A stretch of DNA of 64,000 bases from Labilibacter marinus (GTDB lineage: Bacteria > Bacteroidota > Bacteroidia > Bacteroidales > Marinilabiliaceae): positions 124,001 to 188,000 of the forward strand of contig NZ_LXYE02000034.1 of the NCBI RefSeq assembly GCF_001659685.2, written 5' to 3'. The notes under the pieces were generated by a model. It was not told where the DNA came from and ran no database searches. It saw only the letters and a program-made list of their open reading frames with translations. Shown one piece after another: positions 18,248 to 27,900 of this stretch (position 1 is its first letter; each line of letters begins with the position of its first letter). The position numbers were made by a program, and so were the translations under genes.

Positions 18248-18709
18248 ATGAAAAATTTATTGTTCCCGTTATTGGGACTAACTATGATGTTTGTAGCTTG
18301 TAAAAAGGAAGCAAGTAATGAATTACAAAATGAAAAGCAACCAACTTCCACAAAGTTACTTTTAAGTGTTGAAGGAAGTAACAAAGATAACCTGAATGTT
18401 GTAGGTGGAGATGGTTTAAAATCTAGCGCCCTCGTTTACACTAGTGTTGTTAATAATGGAGATACCATTTTTTGGGAGCTTGCAGAAAATAGCAATATTT
18501 CTAGTATTCAAGAAATCATTATTATTGAATCAGAGTCGGAAACGCTATTTGAAGGTGGTATTATTTTTAACGTGGATAGTACTCAGTGTTTTGGTGTTAT
18601 TGCTTCGGAAGCTGAAGGTGTTGCGAAATATGATATCAAATATAAATACATAGATGGAACTTCTGTGCAAGTCGATCCTGAAGTGGTTATTAGACCCCCA
18701 ACGAAATAA
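18248..18709 (+). CDS. Small lipoprotein related to the 13256-13627 protein
   Basis: 153 residues with a lipoprotein signal (LLGLTMMFVAC then KKE). The body shares GDTIFWELAENSNISSIQEI and YDIKYKYIDGTSVQVDPE with the cytoplasmic-looking small protein upstream of kinase 1, and ends DPEVVIRPPTK. It is probably anchored in the outer membrane or periplasm, where the TPR domains of the kinases also reside. That makes it a candidate partner for these kinases, by inference. It ends in a symmetrical terminator shared with the convergent protease gene. No family name recognised. Confidence 0.75.
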   Translation: MKNLLFPLLGLTMMFVACKKEASNELQNEKQPTSTKLLLSVEGSNKDNLNVVGGDGLKSSALVYTSVVNNGDTIFWELAENSNISSIQEIIIIESESETLFEGGIIFNVDSTQCFGVIASEAEGVAKYDIKYKYIDGTSVQVDPEVVIRPPTK

Positions 18710-18720
18710 TATACATTAAT

Positions 18721-18748
18721 ACAGGCTACTTCTCAGAAGTAGCCTGTG
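18721..18748. terminator. Bidirectional terminator between lipoprotein and BlaR1-like gene
   Basis: ACAGGCTACTTCT (18721-18733) is the exact complement of 18736-18748, with a 2-nt loop, lying between convergent genes. Confidence 0.85.
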
Positions 18749-18752
18749 TTGT

Positions 18753-20567
18753 TTATAAATTAATCACCTTTTCAGGATCAATATGGTTTCCATCTTTTTT
18801 CACTTCTAAATGTAGGTGAGGACCTGTTGAAAGACCTGTATTACCTACAAGCCCTATTATATCACCTTTCTTTATGGTTTGCCCTTCTATCACTTTAAAA
18901 TCATTTAAGTGAGCATATAGCGATGAATAGCCATCTGAGTGATCTAAGATGATATATCTTCCGTATGATTCAGGTTTATCGCTTACGGTGCGAACGGTTG
19001 CATCACCCAGTGCTCGGACTGCAGTGTTTAAATCAGCCACAAAATCAACACCATTATGGGTGAATTGCTTTTTAGTAATAGGGTTAACTATAGATTTGTT
19101 GTAATGTGCCGAAATCCTTTTTAATTCTTCCTTTTTAATAGGCATTATAAAAGTTTGTTGCTTCGTATTGTTCGGCTTTATATTTTTAGAAGGACTCACA
19201 ATAATGCGCATAGGTATTAGTTGTTTTATGCTTTCTTGTTGTTGCGTGTTACAATCTTTATAGCTTTTATTAAAATGCTTTGAGGCCCCATCCTCTCTTA
19301 ATTTATCAATACTATTGCCTACTTCTAAGAGCAATTGATTTGCAGCTTCGGCTGGAGTATTGATATCTTTTTTTAAGAAGATATAAGCATTACTCACTTG
19401 TTGTGTTCCTAATAATGGAAGCTCTTGTTTTGTTTTATCAGACGATTGATAAAAGCTAAGTACATGCTTTTCTATTTGATTGATAGATGTTTTGTTGCCA
19501 TTGGCTAAAATAACACCCTTTAAATTGATAAGGATGGGCATTATATTTCCCTCTTTATCAAGCGAGTTTTCAGTAACCAACTCGTAGGCTTTACTTTCGG
19601 AGCTAACATCAGATATTAAAACATTTGTACTTCTATCATCCGAAGGCCAGGTTAAACTTTGCACTTCATCTTTAATGGTGTTAACCTGCTTAATGGTGGT
19701 GGAGACTAAAATAATCGCCATAGCCAATCCGATAGGTGCAATAATAAATAGTCTCTTTAATGGATTTGATTTATAATGTGCCATTTTTATTCGTTTTTTA
19801 ATGAGTTTATAACTAAACGGACTCATCAGAGGCGAATATTTTTGTTGAGCAGATTGTTGCAATACTAAATTAAAATAGTCGTTGGTATTGCCAATGCGTT
19901 TTGTAGCATCACTATCTGCCTGAAATTCATGAACCTCTTCTAAAGCCTTTCTGTACATAAAGATAAATGGGTTCATCCAAAAAGCGATTTGTAATAGCTC
20001 AACAAAAAGTCTGTCTAAAGAATGTTTATGCCTTAGGTGACTTAATTCGTGATTGACAATACTATTGCTTTCTGACGAACGCCATACATTTGGGGAAATG
20101 AATATATAACGAAAGAAAGAAAAGGTAATCGTCTGGTTAAAAAGAACCAGCGTAAATTTAGAATGCTTTATTTTTTCATTAGCATATATGGTTTTTTGTA
20201 ATTGTATTAAATGTTTTAGAAATCTGAATAACAAAAGGCTGGAAACACTTATAAGCAAAAGGAACCACCAATATTGTAATATAAATGATGAGCTGTTACT
20301 TACAACTTGCTGTGTTGTATTTGTTTCTGCAAAATTAAACTGATTGATAGTAGACTGAAAGTCTTGTATAATATAAACAGTACTATCTGGCTTTCCTGCT
20401 ATTTCTATGTTTATTAAAGGAAATAGATAAGCAAATATTAAACTTAATAATAAGTAAAAGCGATTTAAAGCAAAGAATGATTCTCGTTTTAAACTCAGAT
20501 GATAGAGCCCTAAAAACACACCGGAAACCAAGGTGCTTTTAATAATGTATGTAATGATAGCTTCCAT
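18753..20567 (-). CDS. BlaR1-like M56 membrane protease fused to an M23 peptidase domain
   Basis: 604 residues. Four N-terminal membrane segments (about 5-25, 36-55, 98-118, 258-275) surround a cytoplasmic-facing metalloprotease with the zinc motif HELSH (173-177) and the downstream EEVHEFQAD. The C-terminal 100 residues form an M23/LytM-type domain: HNGVDF, YGRYIILDHSDGYSSLYAHL and GPHLHLEV hold the zinc-binding residues. BlaR1 proteins normally end in a beta-lactam sensor; here a cell-wall peptidase-like domain takes that place, which suggests sensing or acting on peptidoglycan. The ATG overlaps the stop of the repressor gene by one base (TAATG), so the two are translationally coupled. Such M56-M23 fusions occur in Bacteroidota. 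Confidence 0.9.
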   Translation of the reverse strand: MEAIITYIIKSTLVSGVFLGLYHLSLKRESFFALNRFYLLLSLIFAYLFPLINIEIAGKPDSTVYIIQDFQSTINQFNFAETNTTQQVVSNSSSFILQYWWFLLLISVSSLLLFRFLKHLIQLQKTIYANEKIKHSKFTLVLFNQTITFSFFRYIFISPNVWRSSESNSIVNHELSHLRHKHSLDRLFVELLQIAFWMNPFIFMYRKALEEVHEFQADSDATKRIGNTNDYFNLVLQQSAQQKYSPLMSPFSYKLIKKRIKMAHYKSNPLKRLFIIAPIGLAMAIILVSTTIKQVNTIKDEVQSLTWPSDDRSTNVLISDVSSESKAYELVTENSLDKEGNIMPILINLKGVILANGNKTSINQIEKHVLSFYQSSDKTKQELPLLGTQQVSNAYIFLKKDINTPAEAANQLLLEVGNSIDKLREDGASKHFNKSYKDCNTQQQESIKQLIPMRIIVSPSKNIKPNNTKQQTFIMPIKKEELKRISAHYNKSIVNPITKKQFTHNGVDFVADLNTAVRALGDATVRTVSDKPESYGRYIILDHSDGYSSLYAHLNDFKVIEGQTIKKGDIIGLVGNTGLSTGPHLHLEVKKDGNHIDPEKVINL

Positions 20568-20941
20568 TATTTCTTTTTATCAGAGATTTGCTGATCAATC
20601 ATTGCTTTTAGCTCTTCTAATTCAGATAATGATAGGTCGCTTTCTTTTGCAAAGAAAGAGGCGAATTGCTGCTGCGAATTATTGAAAAAGTTTTTCACCA
20701 GGGTTTTCATAAACTTTTTGGTATAATCACTTTTCTTTATCAAAGGATAATACTCGTTAACCTTTCCGTAAGTATTAAAACCAATAGCTTGTTTTTTTAC
20801 CAATACCCTAATTACGGTAGCCACCGTTGTAGTAGCAGGACGCGGATTTGGGTATTGCTCCACAATATCCTTTAAAAAACCTTTTTCAATATTCCACAGG
20901 ATTTGCATTACCTGTTCTTCTGCTTTCGTTAATACCATCAT
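20567..20941 (-). CDS. BlaI/MecI family transcriptional repressor
   Basis: About 124 residues from the Met at 20941 (MMVLTKAEEQVMQILW). A longer frame to 20989 would add a hydrophobic leader unlike the family and run through the operator region. The winged helix is visible in TKAEEQVMQILWNIEKGFLKDIVEQY and TTTVATVIRVLVKKQAIGF, followed by a dimerising helical tail. Known members repress their own operon until cleaved by the partner M56 protease, which is encoded immediately downstream. Two matching dyads at 20970-20983 and 20990-21003 upstream are probable operators. Confidence 0.92.
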   Translation of the reverse strand: MMVLTKAEEQVMQILWNIEKGFLKDIVEQYPNPRPATTTVATVIRVLVKKQAIGFNTYGKVNEYYPLIKKSDYTKKFMKTLVKNFFNNSQQQFASFFAKESDLSLSELEELKAMIDQQISDKKK

Positions 20942-20969
20942 TTCCCTTAATGTTTGAAACAAATATACG

Positions 20970-21003
20970 ACTATAAAAATAGTTACCAAACTATTTGGGT
21001 AGT
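20970..21003 (-). promoter_or_regulatory. Paired ACTA-N6-TAGT dyads, probable BlaI-type operators
   Basis: ACTA-TAAAAA-TAGT at 20970-20983 and ACTA-TTTGGG-TAGT at 20990-21003 (the latter extends to AAACTA/TAGTTT). Their centres are 20 bp apart, about two helical turns, just upstream of the repressor start. Confidence 0.7.
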
Positions 21004-21121
21004 TTATGGATGGTAAATATAGTTGTAGGAAATATATTTATCGAAATGATAGTGAAATTAAAAAGAACAAAACGCCCAAAGGCCTGTTTAATGGACGTGT
21101 TGTAATTATAAATGTAAATCA

Positions 21122-21937
21122 ATGGAAATAAAATATATCTGTCCGTTTTGGGGAAGCGAAGACTTAAGACCCAAAAATTTTATTGAAAAAGCATTGGATG
21201 CTGGTTACGATGGGGTTGAAATGAATGCTCCGTCGGATGAGGATGCTGTAAACGAAATAAAAAAGAATATTCAGGAAAAAGGAGCGGTGTTAATTGCTCA
21301 GCAATGGTTAGCGCCCGCTGTTGAAACCGTAGATGCATATAGAGATAGAATGCTGGCTCGTTTTAAACAACTTGTAGAGTTAAATCCTGTTTTTATTAAT
21401 TCGCATACGGGTAAGGATTTTTTTTCGTTCGAAGAAAACAGTAGCTTGCTGAAGCATTGTGAGGCGTTTACGGAGGAAAGCCAAGTACCTATTGTTCACG
21501 AAACGCATAGAGGCCGATTCAATTATCATGCTTATACTTTATTACCATATTTAAATGAGTTTAAGGATTTACAGTTGAACGCTGATTTCTCTCACTTTTG
21601 TAATGTGTCGGAGAGCTTATTAGAGGATCAGGAGGATATATTGGAAAAGATTATGCCGCATTGTAAGTATATTCATGCAAGGGTTGGCTTTGATCAGAGT
21701 GCTCAGGTAAACGACCCGTTTGCACCCGAGTGGAAAGCTAACTTGGATAGATTTGTAGCATGGTGGCAAAAGATTATTGACCTAGCCAAGGAGAGAGGGG
21801 AGAAGACGTTTTATGTGTGTCCGGAGTTTGGCCCGTTCCCGTATATGCCACAATTACCTTATACCCGCAGAGATATTAGTGATCAGTGGGGAATCAATAA
21901 AAAGATGATGGAGTATTTAAGGAAGACATTACATTAA
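21122..21937 (+). CDS. Sugar phosphate isomerase/epimerase-like TIM barrel protein
   Basis: 271 residues with no signal peptide. The pattern fits the xylose-isomerase-like TIM barrel (AP endonuclease 2) superfamily: ALDAGYDGVEMNAP near the start, FINSHTGKDFFSF, IVHETHRGR and LNADFSHFCNV, with His, Glu and Asp residues at strand ends that typically bind a divalent metal, then YIHARVGF and YVCPEFGPFPYMP. Members isomerise or epimerise sugars and cyclitols. The substrate is not readable. It stands alone on the plus strand, divergent from the BlaI/BlaR1 pair. Confidence 0.8.
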   Translation: MEIKYICPFWGSEDLRPKNFIEKALDAGYDGVEMNAPSDEDAVNEIKKNIQEKGAVLIAQQWLAPAVETVDAYRDRMLARFKQLVELNPVFINSHTGKDFFSFEENSSLLKHCEAFTEESQVPIVHETHRGRFNYHAYTLLPYLNEFKDLQLNADFSHFCNVSESLLEDQEDILEKIMPHCKYIHARVGFDQSAQVNDPFAPEWKANLDRFVAWWQKIIDLAKERGEKTFYVCPEFGPFPYMPQLPYTRRDISDQWGINKKMMEYLRKTLH

Positions 21938-22379
21938 ATCTTATTATAAAAATGAAAAGCCTTGTGGGCTTGAGACAAAAAAAGTTATTTCAATTGAGAA
22001 CAGTTTTACTGGACTATAGTATTTAAACTCACCTTTCCTAAAAATCAGGTCTGTTTGCTGCAGTCAAGATAGGAAAGTGCTGTGGAGCTCTCTTCATTTT
22101 TAAGGAGGAGTACCGTGAAGAATAAGTGGGGAGGTAGTTTTAAAATTCAACCACTTTGTGGTTGTAATAGTACTTGGAATCATAGCCCTGCACTTTGTAC
22201 AGGGCTATTTATATTTAATCCTTTCGGGATTGTTGTATTAAGAACTACGAATGCGGTTTAATTTGAATAGCCTTAGATGTAATCCTGAGGAGGTTATAAA
22301 ACAATTCGTTTTTGAATACTGAAGGGATTCAATCTTTAAATGTAATTGCTTTGGTAATCAATAAAACCATAACAACTTA
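21938..22379. repeat. Cluster of REP-like hairpins
   Basis: Three compact palindromes follow one another: CAACCAC-TTT-GTGGTTG (22148-22164), AGCCCTG...CAGGGCT (22184-22206) and AATCC-TTTCG-GGATT (22217-22231). No coding sequence was seen in this 440-bp gap. The pattern resembles palindromic repeats often mobilised by REP-associated transposases, though none is encoded here. Confidence 0.6.
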
Positions 22380-23018
22380 TTAAAGTTCGTTCAGTACATT
22401 TAAGGAAACTAAGTGTTCAATAACACCCCATTCTTTTAAAAACCAGTGATTACCATCAATGTTAAAGGAGCTGATGGATGAATTGTTAATGGAGAAAGCA
22501 CGCGGTTTATCCAGACTCATGGCAAAGGTTTTATACATCATCATTTCCAATACAAGTCCGTGCGATACAATAAGTACCTTACTATTGGGGTACTTATGCG
22601 CTATGTCTTCTATGGCCGAAGTAACACGCGTATAGAGCTGTTGAATACTTTCGCCTTTGGGGATGACATATTCAGGATCTCTTTTTTTGTAGGCAAGGAA
22701 TTCATCCGGATACTGTTCTTTCATCTCGGCAAAGGTCATTCCTTCCAGTTTACCAAAGGAGCGCTCTCGCAAGTTTGCATTAAAATGGTGCGGCAAGGAC
22801 AGCTTTGTATTGATGATTCTGGCTGTTTCGGCAGCTCTTTCTAAATCGCTACTAATTAATACATCAAAAGTACGTTTGGCTAGGGCATTACCCACCAGTT
22901 GGGCTTGCAATACACCATTTTCAGTGAGCTTGCTGTTGAGTTGCCCTTGGATACGCTGTTCTGTATTCCAAATTGTTTCACCATGTCTGATCATTGTAAT
23001 TTCGGTAGCCATTGTCAT
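22380..23018 (-). CDS. Histidine phosphatase (phosphoglycerate mutase-like) family protein
   Basis: 212 residues. The catalytic TMIRHGETIWN holds the phosphorylated His, and later residues of the branch-2 pocket are visible: SDLERAAETARI, LRERSFGKLEGMTFAEM (Glu) and VLIVSHGLVLEMMM (second His). Start may be the Met at 23018 or at 23012; the difference is two residues. Family members include cofactor-dependent mutases, CobC-type alpha-ribazole phosphatases and broad sugar phosphatases; the short size favours a phosphatase. Cytoplasmic. Substrate not assigned. Confidence 0.88.
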   Translation of the reverse strand: MTMATEITMIRHGETIWNTEQRIQGQLNSKLTENGVLQAQLVGNALAKRTFDVLISSDLERAAETARIINTKLSLPHHFNANLRERSFGKLEGMTFAEMKEQYPDEFLAYKKRDPEYVIPKGESIQQLYTRVTSAIEDIAHKYPNSKVLIVSHGLVLEMMMYKTFAMSLDKPRAFSINNSSISSFNIDGNHWFLKEWGVIEHLVSLNVLNEL

Positions 23019-23113
23019 TCCATTTTGCGCTAAGATGAAGTTTTCTTTTTAAAAATGAATAAACCAGACATAAAAAATATATCATCGTTGCGTTAGGGAT
23101 GAATGGTGTTATG

Positions 23114-23385
23114 TTGGGTATGAGTTTAGCGTGAGCTAGTTTGGGAGCTCTGTCTATCTATTTGTTTAGTTTATCTTCATACTTGGGTAAATCTTGTTAC
23201 TTAGTTGGGATTAATTATTACTTTTTTGAGAAGAACATTAACTCTGTTGGGGAAGATAATTACCAAATTGGGATGAATTCTTACCTTGTTGGGATGAATT
23301 TTTACGGGCTTGGGATGGATAATTACGCCTTTGTTTGGAGCTATTACCTATTTGGGAACCATTTTTACCAAGTAATAGAGGGCTA
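23114..23385. repeat. 21-bp tandem repeat array (TTGGGAT-N-AATNNTTACC type)
   Basis: About twelve units of 21-22 bp, most starting TTGGG or TTG, e.g. TTGGGATGAATTCTTACCTTG split as 21-base units at 23269 and following. Units of 22 bp break any reading frame across the array, so this is DNA repeat rather than coding. A second array of similar period lies at 32640-32905 on the other strand. Confidence 0.8.
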
Positions 23386-23477
23386 CATGTTATTCAATAT
23401 CTCATACAAAGAAGTCTAAGGCTTTTTCAACAATCACTCTAAACAGCTTAAAACCATTACAAAGAGTACAGAAAAGT

Positions 23478-23525
23478 AATTCGTTATTAGTTAATTGGTC
23501 AATAGTAGATTGGTCAATAGTTGTT
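23478..23525. repeat. Short TTAGTTAATTGGTCAATAG repeat patch
   Basis: Words such as TTATTAGTTAATTGGTCAATAG and TTGGTCAATAG recur just before the glycerate kinase stop. It is related to the patches at 6400-6480 and 7937-7965. Confidence 0.5.
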
Positions 23526-23527
23526 AC

Positions 23528-24649
23528 TTACAAAATACTAGATGCAAATTCTTCTGCTGCACGTGTTAAGTATATTTCTGCGTTATTAATGGAGTCTGCA
23601 AGACCATGGGCATAATCACTGGTTTGTTTGAGGTAAGAAATTTGTAAGTCGCTGTGCTGGCTAGCTGCTAAATCGCTGATGCCACAAAATACGGCTAGTT
23701 TTTGGTCTGTAAGCGAATCCATTACTCCCTTTATCACTTTGCCAGAGAAGGTTTGTTCGTCGAGTTTGCCTTCGCCGGTAATGATCCAATCGGCATCTTT
23801 AATTTTGTTATCAAAGTCAGCTTCGTTTTTAATCAATTCAATACCCGAATTAAGTTGGGCATTTAAAAATAACACACATCCGGCACCCAGTCCACCAGCA
23901 GCACCTGCACTCGAGATATCTTGAAGATCATGTTTAAAATCGGCCATTACTACCTCATTAAAGTTGATGAGGCCCTTGTTAAGTTGTTCTACCATTTCTG
24001 GGTTGGCACCTTTTTGTGGGGCGTATATATGAGCTGCTCCTTGATCCCCAAACAAAGGATTGTCTACATCGCAGGCCACATCAAATTTCATATTTTTAAG
24101 TTGCGGATGAACGTTGGAGTCATCGATGTAGGAGAGGAGCGATAAATCATTTCCGCAGCCTTTGAGTTTATTTCCTTTGGCATCGTAGAACTCGTAGCCC
24201 AAAGCTATGGCCATACCCATGCCTGCGTCGTTGGTAGCGCTTCCACCAATGCCTAATATAATATGCTGCGCACCTTTGTCCATGGCATCTATTATCAGTT
24301 GTCCGGTACCTAGCGTAGTGGTTTGTAAAGGATTGAGTTCTTCTTGTTTTAATAAGCGAATACCAGAAGCTTCGGCCATCTCAATGTAGGCTGTTTTTTT
24401 GCTTTCGGAGTATAAGTAGGATGCGTTTATCTTTCTGTACAGCGGATCATTTACCTCAACGGAAATCATTGCTCCATCTAAATAATACTGCAGTACCTCA
24501 ATGGTTCCGTCACCTCCATCGGCTAAAGGTAATTTTACAATCTCGGCCTCGGGATGGTGTTTTTTAATGCCTTTTTCAACAGCATGGCAAAATGCTAAGC
24601 CTGTTAAAGAGCCTTTGAATTTATCGGGAGCAATAACTATTTTTTGCAT
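23528..24649 (-). CDS. Glycerate kinase (type I, GlxK/GarK family)
   Basis: 373 residues, full length. The opening MQKIVIAPDKFKGSLTG is the family signature. ADGGDGT, EMAEASGIRLL, TLGTGQLIIDA and LGIGGSATNDAGMGMA form the substrate and phosphate-binding loops, and WIITGEGKLDEQTFSGK is the conserved C-lobe motif. It phosphorylates D-glycerate, feeding the product into glycolysis; glycerate arises from tartronate semialdehyde and uronate catabolism. Cytoplasmic, monocistronic-looking, upstream flank (24690-24965) occupied by a repeat array. High confidence on family. Confidence 0.95.
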   Translation of the reverse strand: MQKIVIAPDKFKGSLTGLAFCHAVEKGIKKHHPEAEIVKLPLADGGDGTIEVLQYYLDGAMISVEVNDPLYRKINASYLYSESKKTAYIEMAEASGIRLLKQEELNPLQTTTLGTGQLIIDAMDKGAQHIILGIGGSATNDAGMGMAIALGYEFYDAKGNKLKGCGNDLSLLSYIDDSNVHPQLKNMKFDVACDVDNPLFGDQGAAHIYAPQKGANPEMVEQLNKGLINFNEVVMADFKHDLQDISSAGAAGGLGAGCVLFLNAQLNSGIELIKNEADFDNKIKDADWIITGEGKLDEQTFSGKVIKGVMDSLTDQKLAVFCGISDLAASQHSDLQISYLKQTSDYAHGLADSINNAEIYLTRAAEEFASSIL

Positions 24650-24689
24650 ACACTGGGGTTATAAGGGTAAAGATAATATTTAGAATATA

Positions 24690-24968
24690 ATAGAGGGCAC
24701 GCAGGATGCTAGGAAAAGGTTTCACGCAAAGGGCGCAAAGGGTGGTTTCACGCAGAGTTCGCAAAGAAAAAAGTTTCACGCGAAGAGCGCAAAGGAAAAT
24801 TTTACGCAAAGGGCGGAAAAAAAACGCAGAGAACGCGTAGTTTTAAAAAAACTTTGCGTCCTCTGCGTTATAATTTCTCTGCGTTCTTTGCGTGAAAAAA
24901 ACTTAGCGCTCTTTGCGTGAAATGACCTTAATGGCCTTTGCGTGAAATCTTTTTCTTTACGTGAAACC
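24690..24968. repeat. Bipartite ACGCAAAG repeat array
   Basis: The left half carries plus-oriented words (TTTCACGCAAAGGGCGCAAAG and variants), the right half their reverse complement (CTTTGCGTGAAA), meeting near 24845. The whole forms an imperfect long inverted repeat. It fills the gap between glycerate kinase and the BNR protein. It is noncoding. Confidence 0.85.
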
Positions 24969-27900
24969 CTATTCTTTAATTAGTTTACCTGTTGCTACAC
25001 CTTCGTGATTTTCTAATAGGTAAAAATATAGTCCTTTGTTTAAATCAGCTATATTGATGCTTTGCCCATTGATATTATTAATTTGCTTTACTAAAGCACC
25101 GTTGGGTAAAAATAATTTCATCGTGATACTACCACTAAAATCACCTTTGATATATAGCTCATTTTTTGCGGGATTAGGATATAAAGAAAGATCAATCTGT
25201 TTCTCGTCTTTAATGCCAATATCCGTTCCACTCACCACTAAATAAACAAAATCAGAATAACGACCATCTTCCGATGTCACCCAAATTTTAACGGCACCTT
25301 TACCTACACCTTTTACTTCTCCAGAAGCAGATACTGTGGCAACAGAAGGGTTAGCCGATTTGTATTGGATGGTTCCTGTTAAATCTGGAGCAACTACCTG
25401 AAGTTGTAATGTTTCATTTTGATCTATTTCTCCAACTCCTGGAGTTACTGTAATTTTTTTATGGTCGGCACCATCTTGTAAATAGCCTTTTGAAAAACCG
25501 CTGGCCATTACAGATAACCAAAGTCTTGATGGATCATGCAAATCAAATTCCACCTGTGTAATTCTATTGGGTGTTCCAATTCTATGGTTGGCTTTGCTCC
25601 ATGTTATACCCCTGTCTTTACTAATAAATATACCTGGGTTTTTGGCCAATTCTCCCATGGAGAAAACCAATAGGTTATGATCGAATGGAGATATATCGAA
25701 GTTATCTACATATTCTGCTTCAAAAATCTGCGTCCAATTCTGACCATAATCATCGCTATAAAATAAACCGCCTGCATTACCTGCAGCAGCACGTCTTCCA
25801 GCTGTAGCGTATAATCTACCAGTATGATCAAAGCAAATGTTATTTACGCCTTCAATCTTATCAGAAACAGGAATCTCCGTCCATGAAGTACCGCGGTTAG
25901 CAGAATGGAATAAACCACCATCAATATCCTTTTCTTTGTTCCAAGGAGCAGCCACAAAAATAGAAGCCCTGGTATCGTCTCTAGGATCAAACTCAATATC
26001 GCGAACCCAAACCCATTGTGGCATTCCGCTATTGCTTGGGTTAAAGCTTTTACCAGCATTACTTGATTTATGGAAACCACCTTCCTTATCCTTATCGGGG
26101 CCATCGGTACCGCCGCCACCGCCAGAACCTGAAATTTCCGTAACCCCAAAGTACATATTATCTGGGTTGATAGGGTCGATACGTATATGGTTGGTTCTCA
26201 TCCATTCGCTGGCTTCGGTCGCTTTACCCCAGTCTACAAAAGTATCACCTCCATCAGTCGAACGAAATATTCTATCCAGATCCTTCTGACGCATAGAAGT
26301 AGTATATACCGTATTTTCGTCCCATGGGTGAGTAGCCCCGGCAAATATACTTTCCTGTGTTCCGTTTAAGTATTTCACCGCTTGCTTGCCATTTAAGCCA
26401 TCGTTGGTAGTTTTCCATAGGTGATGCTCTCCAGAACCACAATATAAAATACCTTCGCCTAAGCGTTTATCTTGCCAAATACATTGTCCCGGAAGGTTAC
26501 TGTTTCCTGCAGGCATAATGTTTCCATCGTTGGTATAAGTCTCATCTATTTGGATAAAGGTTTCGCCACCATCTGTACTTCTAAAAGTATTGTGCGCATA
26601 TAGCAACATGATATCACCACGAGAATTAACGGCACAATATCTTAACGAGCGTAATGGATAATTTTGTCCCCATTGCTGGTTAGATATCTGATGTCCTTCT
26701 TCCATATTATCGGTATAAGGATTGTTTCTGCTTGACCAGTAAGCTTGATCGGCTTGCCATGCCGGTGCGTAATCGCGTGCTATATTAATCCATGTATCTC
26801 CACCATTAGTTGTTTTCCATAAACGACCTGGAGTAATCGATTTTTGAACCTGCGCATCGTAGAAACCAACAAGTAAAGCATCTTCACCACTTGGATCAAC
26901 ATTTAAAGAGTTGAAGTATTGAAGTGCTGCAGTTGGTTTAGCTGGATATGTACTTTGTGCCTCGGCTTTTGTAATACCAAACCATTTGGCAATATACTGA
27001 TAGTAATTATCGGGTACGCCACCTGATAAACGGTTAATATCTAAGCCTAAATTACCATTGATATTTGTCCAGGTAGCTCCATCATCTTCCGATTTAAAGA
27101 TACCTCCATCACATGTGGTTGTAGTTCCTGCAGGATGGTAGCGAACCTGATCGGCTACATATAATACAAATCTATTTGATGTTGCATCATAGTAATAATC
27201 CATGTTCATGATGGTGTTATTATCTAATTTCCCATCACCAATATCCGTCCAGTTGCTTCCGCCATCTGTAGATTTAAATAAACCATACTGCGAACCAGCA
27301 AAAATAACTTGGCTATTTTCAGGATGAACGATAATTCGCGAGAACTGCGCTTTCTCATTTAAACCTGCATTTAGCTCCGTCCATGTTGCACCAGCATCTG
27401 TTGTTTTCCATATTTTACCTTGATACTTAATGTTGTCGTATATATTTTCATCTCCACGAGGATTAGCATAGGTTGGGTTAGATACTGTACTCCATAATTG
27501 CTGTTGTCCACGACAAAAATTACCAGCTCCCACATACCAAGTGTCATCGTTGTTAGGATCAATGGCTACAGCAGAAACTTTTCTGTACCAAGAACGCCCT
27601 TCGCTTCCGTCTACATCTTTGTGGGTGTACCAAGGGCAATTGTTGATAACAGTCCAGCTACGTGCTGTATCATTACTGGTATATAACCTTGAGCTTTCTA
27701 TAGCGATGGCAAATTTGGCTGTTTTAGTAGAGTAAAACATATCATATAAACGTGCAAAATCGCTTTCTCCATCTACATCTTTTACGGTATTCCAGGTGTC
27801 TCCATTATCTTCCGTTTGGTAGGTATCAAACATATCAGGCGAAGTCAAGCAAACATCTGGTAAAAGTGGGTGATAACGTAAAAAGTTAACAAAACCAGCA

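Noticed and set aside
20942-20989. Upstream in-frame extension of the BlaI-like repressor
   Set aside because: A hydrophobic 16-residue leader does not fit the family and would overlap the operator dyads.
23141-23419. 92-residue frame across the 21-bp array
   Set aside because: Opens on TTG, follows the repeat period with frame slips where units are 22 bp, and has no conserved domain; interpreted as repeat DNA.
24690-24968. Possible CRISPR array
   Set aside because: Units are short, degenerate, lack constant spacers and reverse orientation in the middle; no cas genes.
25837-26289. 150-residue plus-strand frame antisense to the BNR protein
   Set aside because: It lies inside the large secreted gene, is Pro/Ser-rich from the antisense reading, and has no recognisable motif.
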